Shown one piece after another: positions 1 through 5,512 of a DNA stretch of 5,693 nucleotides. The notes under the pieces are model-generated. The model saw nothing but the letters and a program-made list of their open reading frames with translations, was not told the DNA's origin and made no database searches. This DNA comes from an uncultured Oscillospiraceae bacterium (GTDB lineage Bacteria > Bacillota > Clostridia > Oscillospirales > Oscillospiraceae): assembly GCA_910584835.1 (NCBI GenBank), contig CAJUEG010000119.1, positions 1 to 5,693 on the forward strand, in the 5' to 3' direction. Numbering within the stretch: position 1 is the stretch's first letter; each line of letters starts with the position of its first letter. The translations under genes were made by a program, and so were the position numbers.

Positions 1-897
1 CGTGATCAGCCCACCCTCGTGTCCGATGGTCACGTAGTAGCCGTAGCTGGAATCGTACTTCGCCACCCGCACCGTACCCGCCAGAGCCGCCCGGATCGGC
101 GTGCCCTTGGGCACCGCCAGATCCATGCCGGTGTGGCCGTCCTGCTTTCCAGTGATGGGATCCCGGCGTCCGCCGAATTCAGAGGTGACAATGCTCCGCC
201 AGCCAGCCCCCACCGGGGAGCAGAAGCCGTCCGCGCCCACATAGGGCACATCGGAGCCCTCATAAACCGCGCCGCCCTCCCCGGTAACGGGATAGCCGTA
301 CTTGATCAGGCTGTACACATTGTCCGCGTTGGACTTCTGCTCCTCCGTGATGTCCGCCCCCAGGGAAGCGGCGATCCGTCCGTACACCGCCTCCATATCC
401 TCAATGGGGACAAACACGGAATAGGTCTGTTCCACCTGAATGTCATTGCCGTCCCCGTCCTGTTCCGTGACGGAGCGGGTACGGATCTCGCTGGAAGCGA
501 AGCAGTGGGCAAACTGGGAGAGAGGCGGAGCCTCGCCACCGAAATACAGGGAGAAAAACACAGCCTTAACCCGGATGGGGTCAAGGCTGTTTCCGTCCTC
601 CATATTCGATTGGATGTCCGCCAGGATCTCATCCAACTCCGCGAAGTTGGCCCTGGTCTGCCCGATGCACGCCTGGTACTCGGCAGGGAGGCCGCCGGGC
701 AGCGGCCCGTCCTGGAAGCAGAGCTGGGCGGCGGAGATGTTGTGGCTCACCGCGCCGGAGCCCAGCACACACAGCAGGGCCGCCGCCACAATGATGGGGG
801 AGAGGATGGCGGCGATGGCCCAGCCCAGGCCCTTCCGGGCTTTTTCGTTGGTGAGCAGCATGGCGGCGGCTTTCGCAATGAGGACAGGATTAGCCAA
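1..897 (-). CDS. Membrane-anchored M23-family peptidoglycan peptidase (3' end missing)
   Basis: The frame runs to the left window edge, giving 299 residues without a stop. The start is TTG at 897-895: an in-frame TGA lies two codons upstream, and a G-run (905-911) stands 7 nt before it. The next ATG is codon 13. Residues 13-24 are charged, then one transmembrane helix spans about 24-47 (WAIAAILSPIIVAAALLCVL), leaving the rest outside. Residues 52-225 form a spacer found in ICE cell-wall enzymes; the M23 (LytM-like) domain starts near 226 with SEFGGRRDPITG (239-250), the metal-binding HTGMD (H255, D259), VPKGTPIRAALAGTV and GYYVTIGH (H293). The second HxH metal motif would follow just past the edge. 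The enzyme would cleave peptide cross-links of the wall to let the conjugation channel pass, the role of comparable proteins in Tn916- and CTn-type elements. Confidence 0.85.
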   Translation of the reverse strand, partial: MANPVLIAKAAAMLLTNEKARKGLGWAIAAILSPIIVAAALLCVLGSGAVSHNISAAQLCFQDGPLPGGLPAEYQACIGQTRANFAELDEILADIQSNMEDGNSLDPIRVKAVFFSLYFGGEAPPLSQFAHCFASSEIRTRSVTEQDGDGNDIQVEQTYSVFVPIEDMEAVYGRIAASLGADITEEQKSNADNVYSLIKYGYPVTGEGGAVYEGSDVPYVGADGFCSPVGAGWRSIVTSEFGGRRDPITGKQDGHTGMDLAVPKGTPIRAALAGTVRVAKYDSSYGYYVTIGHEGGLIT

Positions 898-2335
898 TGG
901 TCATCCCCCCCATCCCGGGTTCAGCAGGCGGCTGTTCTTCGCCCTGCCCTTCTTCCCGAAGCTGCCGGTTCTGGGCCTGAAGCTCCGCCCAGTGCTCCTC
1001 CAGCGATGCCAGGGTGTCATCGCAACGCAGCCCATGGCTTTGACGCTTTGCCCATTCTTTGTACTGATCCAAGTCCATCCCCTGGTCCAGCAGCAGTTTG
1101 GCCACGTTCACCGCGCCATTTTCCATGCACGCATGGAGGGCGTTATAGTCGTTGACGTCCACCCACATCCGCTTTTCCAGAAGTTCCTCCGCCATCCAGC
1201 TGTTCCGTCCTTCATAGGTCAGCATATGGAGCGTCCTCGCCGCGCTTCCGCCCCCGGAGATGCCCTTTTCCACCAGCATGGACAGCATTTCATAGTCCGG
1301 CCCTGCGGCGAACAGCTCCAGAAGGAGGGGCGGCGCGGCGGCGATCTGCTCATCGCTGCACTGCTTGATGATCTCTCTGGAAATATGGCGGTGTTCCAGG
1401 TACGCATAGCTGGCCATCCCGCCGTGGAAGGACGGGGACAGCTCCGCCACCCGGTCTGCCGCGTTTGCCAGCAGGAACTCCACCTTTTGAGGGTCATTGA
1501 TGTCGATGGCCCTTTTGCAGGCGGCGGCATAAGCAGACTCCGGGAACCGCTCCACATCGTCCAGCAGGGCGCGGGTCATCTGACGGCCCACCGCGCCGGG
1601 TCGTCCCGCCGCCTCGATCAGCAGGTCGCCCGCGTAGGCGTCCAGCACCTTGGGGTACAGCTCCAGAAAAGCGGGCAGCTCCCCATCCCGGATGGCGAGA
1701 ATGGTCTTGTCATAGCCGCTCATCCGCAAAGGCCGCTGGCCCACTGTGTCCATGTAGGCGGTGATACTGCCGGCCATGCGGCGCAGGAGCTGCTCCGTCC
1801 GGCCCATGGCCTCCTCCTGCCGCTCCCGCTGTTCCACCAGCGCCGCGATGATCACCTTTTCCTCCTGCTGGCTCAGGTGAACCACCCTGCCGCCCACATC
1901 CTCCTCCACGCCATCGATCTTCCTGTACCGGGCGTGGGTGGCGTGGTCGCCGTGGACGGCCTTGGTGATGGCGGAAGCGGTGAGGAACATCCTGTCCAGG
2001 TCGTTTCCGTTCTCGCCCAGTGTTTTGCCCACGATGAAGCTCTCGGTGACGCTCTTTTGCCGCTTCTCATCGTACCATTTGAGGTACACGTCCACATAGA
2101 CGCCCTCGCTCTCACCATAGTCCACGGTGCAGAACAAATCCGCATCCCGGGGGATCTCCCGGCCATTCTGCCACTTGTCGCGCAGCAGAAAATACTCGTC
2201 GGGCAGATAGCCCTGCCCCTCCAGCCGGTGCTTCAGCTCCTCATATACTTCCTGGGCGGTGCGCTGGCCCACGTACTCCAGCTTCCGGGGGTTGTCCACC
2301 GAAGGTCTCCAGCGGTCAAATTCAATGAGTTCCAT
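890..2335 (-). CDS. Ankyrin-repeat protein of the transfer operon, function unknown
   Basis: The 481-residue product has no signal peptide or membrane segment, so it is probably cytoplasmic. Residues about 1-150 form an unrecognised globular domain with alternating strands (DADLFCTVDYGES, VYVDVYLKWYDE). Residues 155-190 are helical and charged (QQEEKVIIAALVEQRERQEE). From about 205 to 426 the chain is a helical repeat region; the clearest ankyrin unit is DYNALHACMENGAVNVAKLL at 396-415, followed by LDQGMDLDQYKEW, and weaker units occur around 284-300 and 347-372. A short charged helix (441-463) and a Pro/Glu/Gly tail (EEQPPAEPGMGG) close the protein. Ankyrin repeats bind other proteins, so a partner in the transfer machinery or a host target is possible, but neither is shown. 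It lies between the RHH and M23 genes and its 3' end overlaps the M23 start by 8 nt. Confidence 0.75.
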   Translation of the reverse strand: MELIEFDRWRPSVDNPRKLEYVGQRTAQEVYEELKHRLEGQGYLPDEYFLLRDKWQNGREIPRDADLFCTVDYGESEGVYVDVYLKWYDEKRQKSVTESFIVGKTLGENGNDLDRMFLTASAITKAVHGDHATHARYRKIDGVEEDVGGRVVHLSQQEEKVIIAALVEQRERQEEAMGRTEQLLRRMAGSITAYMDTVGQRPLRMSGYDKTILAIRDGELPAFLELYPKVLDAYAGDLLIEAAGRPGAVGRQMTRALLDDVERFPESAYAAACKRAIDINDPQKVEFLLANAADRVAELSPSFHGGMASYAYLEHRHISREIIKQCSDEQIAAAPPLLLELFAAGPDYEMLSMLVEKGISGGGSAARTLHMLTYEGRNSWMAEELLEKRMWVDVNDYNALHACMENGAVNVAKLLLDQGMDLDQYKEWAKRQSHGLRCDDTLASLEEHWAELQAQNRQLREEGQGEEQPPAEPGMGGMTIG

Positions 2336-2342
2336 ATTCGTT

Positions 2343-2349
2343 CCTCCTT
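2343..2349 (-). promoter_or_regulatory. Strong ribosome binding site of the ankyrin gene
   Basis: AAGGAGG overlaps the TAA stop of the RHH gene and lies 7 nt before the ATG at 2335-2333. It is the best match to the anti-Shine-Dalgarno consensus in the window, suggesting efficient or coupled translation. Confidence 0.75.
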
Positions 2350-2629
2350 ACATCATAGTGGGCCCGCCCTGCTCCAGCTGGCCCTGTGTCTCAGCCAAGG
2401 CTTCCGCGATCTGGCGGGCTCCAGCGTTTACCACCTGGGCGGCAGCCTTAATTTGATCCTTTTGCTCCGAGGTCAGCACAGTGCCATGCTCTACAAATCT
2501 TTCCGGAAACAAATCCCGTTTGATCAGCCTGGTAACGTACTGCTCAATGGACAGCCCCCGTTTTGCCGCCCGGACGTGGATATCCCGGAACAAGTCCTCC
2601 CCGATTTTGATTGCGATTGCTTTTGCCAT
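2348..2629 (-). CDS. Small ribbon-helix-helix (CopG/Arc-like) protein
   Basis: The 93-residue product starts MAKAIAIKIGEDLFRDI, a short beta strand followed by a helix, then HVRAAKRGLSIEQYVTRLI and KRDLFPERF. This strand-helix-turn-helix pattern, with GLSIEQYVTRLIKRDL as second helix, is that of ribbon-helix-helix DNA-binding proteins, which act as dimers. The C-terminal half (from about residue 48) is a predicted helix rich in Gln, Ala and Glu without a recognised domain. In mobile elements such proteins serve as repressors, plasmid-type accessory factors or relaxosome helpers (MobC-like). Which applies here is not shown; sitting mid-operon, without its own divergent promoter or a toxin partner that I can identify, it could bind a distant oriT or operator. 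It is 10 nt after the PP-loop gene and 12 nt before the ankyrin gene. Confidence 0.7.
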   Translation of the reverse strand: MAKAIAIKIGEDLFRDIHVRAAKRGLSIEQYVTRLIKRDLFPERFVEHGTVLTSEQKDQIKAAAQVVNAGARQIAEALAETQGQLEQGGPTMM

Positions 2630-2634
2630 GTCAG

Positions 2635-2640
2635 CCTCCT
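2635..2640 (-). promoter_or_regulatory. Ribosome binding site that sets the RHH gene start
   Basis: AGGAGG lies 5 nt before the ATG at 2629-2627; its first A is the last base of the TGA stop of the PP-loop gene. An alternative in-frame ATG at 2653 has no such site and would place this one inside the gene. Confidence 0.75.
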
Positions 2641-3428
2641 CACCCGCCGTCATGGCAGTTGCAGGGCAGGTCGTCCTCCGGGAACATCCAGCACATGGCC
2701 TGCTGGTTCAAGTCCGCCGCCACGAAATCCCGCCAAGCCCAGTCCCGCCCCAGCCCCTTTACCGTGATCAGGTTGGGTTTCGCGGCATTCTCGATGGCGA
2801 TGGCCCGCTCATAGAGATCCCGGTGCCGGTGGTACAGGGTGCGGATCTCCTTCTTCTTCATGCTGGGGCAGAAAAAGCAGGAGGATTTGCCGGGTAAGGG
2901 CAGGCCCGCCCGCTGGATAGCGGCCACGCAGTCCTCCCGCGTCCAGCCCCAGTCCATCAGCGGATAGACCTTGGTGTACTTGGTGTCGGCCTCGTCATGC
3001 TCCCTGGCCCCCTCCTTCCGCCGCGTCTCATCCACAGCGTAACCGATGTATTTGAACACCTTTTCCCCCTTGGCCCAAATATCCCGGCAGGGCGGGTAGT
3101 TGTTGCAGAATTTCTCTTGGGGCGCGATTTTGTGTTTGAGGGAGCATTTCTTGTACCCGTAAGCAATGGCAGGCAGGGTGCCGGAGCGCAGGCATTCCTG
3201 TTCCAGGGTCAGCCGGTTCCCGTTCTTGTCGGTGCAGTAGACGGTCTGGAGCATGGGCATCCCATGGCGGGCCAGCCAGTCGTCCATGATGGGCAGATAT
3301 TCATAGGTATAGGGCTGCTCCCCTCCGGGATCGGCAAAGAGGATCAGGTCGACAGGAATACCTCTTTCGTACATCCCCACCAGCATGGCGGTGGAATTCG
3401 TCCCGCCGCCGTAAGCTACCACGTTCAT
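2640..3428 (-). CDS. PAPS-reductase-like PP-loop protein with CysH/DndC-type cysteines
   Basis: This 262-residue protein belongs to the adenine nucleotide alpha hydrolase/PAPS reductase superfamily. The PP-loop is at the N-terminus, YGGGTNSTAM (6-15), in place of the usual SGGxDS, and is followed by FADPGGEQPYTYEYL (31-45). KKCSLKHKIAP (93-103) resembles the CCxxRKxxP segment of APS reductases, and SSCFFCP (182-188) supplies a CxxC; C95, C184 and C187, with C108, C114 or others, could hold a 4Fe-4S cluster or zinc. The family activates or transfers sulfur using a nucleotide; members include CysH, DndC (DNA phosphorothioation) and many uncharacterised phage and ICE proteins. Substrate here is unknown. 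Assimilatory sulfate reduction is unlikely, since no cys genes are near. The ATG overlaps the virB4 stop by 4 nt and a GGGGAGG lies 10 nt upstream, so it is translated with the transfer operon. Confidence 0.82.
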   Translation of the reverse strand: MNVVAYGGGTNSTAMLVGMYERGIPVDLILFADPGGEQPYTYEYLPIMDDWLARHGMPMLQTVYCTDKNGNRLTLEQECLRSGTLPAIAYGYKKCSLKHKIAPQEKFCNNYPPCRDIWAKGEKVFKYIGYAVDETRRKEGAREHDEADTKYTKVYPLMDWGWTREDCVAAIQRAGLPLPGKSSCFFCPSMKKKEIRTLYHRHRDLYERAIAIENAAKPNLITVKGLGRDWAWRDFVAADLNQQAMCWMFPEDDLPCNCHDGG

Positions 3429-5368
3429 CGTCCGCCCGCCTCCCCGAACAGCTTTTCCTTGTAATCCGGCGCGTGAACCTCCAGCAGGTACCGCTCATTG
3501 CCGCACTTGTACAGGCACACCCCCCGCTGGGGGTAGCGGATCAGCTCGTACTCGGAGCCCTCCAGCTGGAGGTTGTCCATATAAAACTTCTTGTCCACGC
3601 TGCCCGCGTTGAACAGGAATTGGTGGGTGGGGATGGCGAACAGGGGCCGAGTCAGCTCCCGGATGCCGTCCACGTCGAAATCCTCCAGGTTCTGCGAGGC
3701 CAGGATCAGCGCCGATTCCTTCTTGCGCACCCGCTTCAGGGTGTTGCGGATGTACTCAATGGTGGTGACGTTGGACAGCCAGATATACAGTTCGTCCAGG
3801 GTGGCCACCGTATTGCCCACGGTGAGGAGCTTGTCGCTGAGATAGGCCAGGACGTTAAACAGCATGGCGTCCTTCACATTTTTGCTGGTCTGCAATAAGC
3901 CCTTCACGCCGAAGACCAGGAAGCGGCTGGAGGTGATGTTGGTGTGGCCGTTGAAGAACTTGCTCTCCGCGCCACGGCACAGGGAATGGAGCCCCAGCAG
4001 AATTTCCCGGAGCAGCTCCTTCGGGTAGAGGGGGCTGGCCTCATCCCCGTACCGCTCGTAGGCGTCCTCGATCACATCATAGAGGTCGGAGAGGATGGGG
4101 AACTGGCCGGGGGCCAGGACGGCGAAGTCGGTGCCGTCGTCCAGGCCCCATTTGGCGTACAGCCGCTCCAGCATCAGTTCAATGGTGTCGATCTGGGCGT
4201 CGGTAAAATCCTTGTAGGCGCGAAAAAAGTCCTTCAAAAAGCTGATGTGCTGGCTGAGGAGCGTCCGCTGGCGGAAGGTGACGGGGGCATTTTCATCGTC
4301 CTCGTCGTCGCCGCAAGCTTCATATCCCTCACTCCCGCCTGACGGCGAGAGCTCGCTCATTCCGCTGCGGCTCCTCTCCCCATCGAACCCGCTTCGCTGG
4401 GCTTCGATGGGGGCCCCTACGTCCCACGCCTTGGGCTCCAGCGGGTTGATGCGGTACCGCCCGTCCATCAAATCCACGAAGCAGCCGCCCAGATTGGCGC
4501 ACAGGTCGATCAGCTCATGCTCCGGGTCGAGGCAGATGGCGGACTTTCCGCTCTCCAGAATGTTGCAGAGGAGCAGCTTGAGCAGATAACTCTTGCCCTG
4601 GCCGGAATTGCCCAGGATCAGAACGCTGGCGGTGGTCTTGTCCTCGGCGCGGCGGTCCAGGTCGACGATGACATTGGAGCCGTAACGATCCCGGCCCACA
4701 TAGAAGCCCCGGGGGTCGGTCTTGCCGGAGTAGTTGAAAAAGTCCAGGTTGGCTACGCTGGACGCGGGCAGCACCCGCTCAAACTGGCCCCCAAAGGCGT
4801 TGAACCCCGTGGGGTTGGCGGATTGGAAGCCCTCCCGCTGGCGCAGCAGCAGAGGGTCTGGGGTGAGCTTGGACCGGGCCAGCTCGGCGGTGACAAAGTC
4901 CTTCAGCGTGGACAGCCTGGCTTGATCCGGGGCGCTGATGTCGATGAACACAGCGCAGTGGATCAGCGGCTCCCGGCTGCGGTGCATCTGGGTGACCAGC
5001 GCGGCCACATCCTGGAGATCGCTCTCCGCCGCCACGGACTGCTGGAGGTCGTTGGTGTTGGAGCGGGTCAGGCGGTTTTTGTTGCTGGCGTTCTGGATGA
5101 TCTGCTTCTCCTCGGCGGCGGTGACCTGCCGGGCGTAGAGGGAAATATTTACCCCGTCCTTGGCCCCCAGGCGGCTGAGCAGGGCCAGCTCCTCGGTAGA
5201 GGCGGCATACCCCCGCAGGGCCAGGAAGGTGTGGTACCCGCCGCCGATGATGGCGTGGTCGGTGTTGAACTTCACCGCCGAGGGGGCCGCCATGTCCAGA
5301 AAGTCCTTGGGCTTGGACGGGACGGGAGGCTTGGGCGCGGGTTTCTTCCTCTGCATTTTCTTAGCCAT
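3425..5368 (-). CDS. virB4: VirB4-like conjugative transfer ATPase
   Basis: This 647-residue protein is the energising ATPase of a type IV secretion/conjugation channel, acting at the inner face of the membrane. Numbering from the ATG at 5368: a basic, proline-rich N-terminus (1-22), the N-terminal VirB4 domain up to about 245, Walker A GNSGQGKS at 253-260, Walker B with TLDE at 523-526, and the conserved stretch SSRFLVFGVKGLL near 480-492. The end carries SQNLEDFDVDGIRE and IRYPQRGVCLYKCGNERY, typical of Firmicute ICE VirB4 proteins (the clade of C. difficile CTn ATPases). No transmembrane segment is evident, as expected. Residues about 317-352 form a low-complexity insert coded by a palindromic DNA segment, placed between RINPLEPKAWD and the acidic DDEDDENAP loop, away from both nucleotide motifs, so the enzyme is probably still active. 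Its stop overlaps the next gene's ATG (ATGA). The upstream neighbour is only a remnant. Confidence 0.93.
   Translation of the reverse strand: MAKKMQRKKPAPKPPVPSKPKDFLDMAAPSAVKFNTDHAIIGGGYHTFLALRGYAASTEELALLSRLGAKDGVNISLYARQVTAAEEKQIIQNASNKNRLTRSNTNDLQQSVAAESDLQDVAALVTQMHRSREPLIHCAVFIDISAPDQARLSTLKDFVTAELARSKLTPDPLLLRQREGFQSANPTGFNAFGGQFERVLPASSVANLDFFNYSGKTDPRGFYVGRDRYGSNVIVDLDRRAEDKTTASVLILGNSGQGKSYLLKLLLCNILESGKSAICLDPEHELIDLCANLGGCFVDLMDGRYRINPLEPKAWDVGAPIEAQRSGFDGERSRSGMSELSPSGGSEGYEACGDDEDDENAPVTFRQRTLLSQHISFLKDFFRAYKDFTDAQIDTIELMLERLYAKWGLDDGTDFAVLAPGQFPILSDLYDVIEDAYERYGDEASPLYPKELLREILLGLHSLCRGAESKFFNGHTNITSSRFLVFGVKGLLQTSKNVKDAMLFNVLAYLSDKLLTVGNTVATLDELYIWLSNVTTIEYIRNTLKRVRKKESALILASQNLEDFDVDGIRELTRPLFAIPTHQFLFNAGSVDKKFYMDNLQLEGSEYELIRYPQRGVCLYKCGNERYLLEVHAPDYKEKLFGEAGGR
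4332..4351 (-). repeat. Second hairpin inside the virB4 insert
   Basis: On the coding strand CTCTCGCC (4351-4344) pairs with GGCGGGAG (4339-4332) around the tetraloop GTCA, with a single T-G wobble. The wobble means it is stable as mRNA of the coding sense but has one mismatch on the other strand. Confidence 0.6.
4378..4412. repeat. Inverted repeat, strong hairpin inside the virB4 insert
   Basis: CCCCATCGAA (4378-4387) is the exact reverse complement of TTCGATGGGG (4403-4412). Inside it CCC (4388-4390) pairs with GGG (4399-4401), leaving one bulged base and an 8-base loop GCTTCGCT. The stem lies wholly in coding DNA. Confidence 0.85.
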
Positions 5369-5474
5369 GGCGCACCGCCTCCTCACCGTCAAAATCGGGG
5401 AAGGACTCGGAAGCCATGTCCCGCTGGTAGTAGACGGACAGGATAAGATTGCGTTTTATTAGGAAAACACACTG
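5361..5474 (-). pseudogene. 3' remnant of an unidentified conjugation-operon gene upstream of virB4
   Basis: Between the recombinase stop and virB4 a frame is open from a TGA (5477-5475) to a TAA (5363-5361), 37 codons with no credible start. From about 5453 on it reads NLILSVYYQRDMASESF then PDFDGEEAVRHG, with strong G/C third positions as in the downstream genes. Its stop overlaps the virB4 start by 8 nt (ATGGCTAA), the same arrangement as the ankyrin/M23 junction. I read it as the true 3' end of an ICE gene whose upstream part was separated by insertion of the recombinase-bearing element. The first 8 or so codons (5474-5454) are AT-rich and may belong to the inserted element. I do not recognise the family; a small PrgI-like gene often precedes virB4 in such operons, but this tail does not let me name it. 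Confidence 0.55.
5378..5383 (-). promoter_or_regulatory. Ribosome binding site that sets the virB4 start
   Basis: AGGAGG sits 9 nt upstream of the ATG at 5368-5366. An in-frame TTG at 5392 would add 8 residues but would place this site inside the coding region and has no comparable site of its own, so the ATG is preferred. Confidence 0.75.
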
Positions 5475-5494
5475 TCAAAAGGATTTTATGCTTT

Positions 5495-5512
5495 GGCGGG
5501 GGTCAGCCCGCC
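5495..5512 (-). terminator. Hairpin over the recombinase stop codon, possible weak terminator
   Basis: GGCGGG (5512-5507) can pair with CCCGCC (5500-5495) around a 6-base loop that contains the TGA stop. The following bases are A-rich and a TTTT only appears at 5480-5477, so this lacks the immediate T-run of a classic intrinsic terminator. It could slow or end recombinase transcription, or simply be end structure of the mobile element. Confidence 0.3.

Larger units (their letters stand above)
4313..4420 (-). repeat. Palindrome-rich in-frame insert within virB4 (REP/MITE-like)
   Basis: About 108 bp (36 codons, no stop) encode VGAPIEAQRSGFDGE followed by RSRSGMSELSPSGGSEG, a Ser/Gly/Arg-rich stretch unlike the rest of VirB4. 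The DNA holds two hairpins: one of 10 perfect pairs plus 3 more (4378-4412), and one of 8 pairs with one wobble around a GTCA loop (4332-4351). It begins GTAGGGGCCCC after the codons for WD. A 4-base GACG occurs at both edges, too short to prove a target duplication. Boundaries are estimates. I infer a small mobile repeat that inserted in frame at a tolerant surface loop; that it recurs elsewhere in the genome cannot be seen here. Confidence 0.55.

Noticed and set aside
2630..2653. An upstream ATG start for the RHH protein adding 8 residues
   Set aside because: There is no ribosome site before it, while the ATG at 2629 has AGGAGG at 5 nt, and the RHH fold begins right after MAKA.
440..2767. 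A 775-codon open frame on the plus strand
   Set aside because: It runs antisense to the M23, ankyrin and RHH genes, crosses their junctions, and its translation is a Pro/His/Leu/Arg-rich string without domains. Long antisense frames are expected in GC-rich coding DNA.
2348..3428. PP-loop gene plus RHH gene as a Dnd phosphorothioation or toxin-antitoxin system
   Set aside because: No DndA, DndB, DndD or DndE partners are present in the window, and no toxin-like protein pairs with the RHH protein; only family-level similarity supports the idea.
4310..4423. GACG at both edges of the virB4 insert as a target site duplication
   Set aside because: Four bases in GC-rich DNA recur easily by chance and the insert borders are not fixed, so it is not evidence of transposition by itself.
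5369..5392. An upstream TTG start for virB4 adding MTVRRRCA
   Set aside because: The AGGAGG at 5383-5378 would then be internal, and the ATG at 5368 has both the site and the stop/start overlap typical of this operon.
4517..5446. A 309-codon open frame on the plus strand opposite virB4
   Set aside because: Its translation is Gly/Val/Leu/Gln-rich with no recognisable motif and lies antisense to a secure VirB4 gene.
5473..5478. TTGACA on the minus strand, a perfect -35 box facing virB4
   Set aside because: No acceptable -10 box follows at 16-18 nt; the nearest AT-rich hexamers (TAAAAC at 14 nt) fit poorly. It might still form an outward promoter in another arrangement, but is not supported here.
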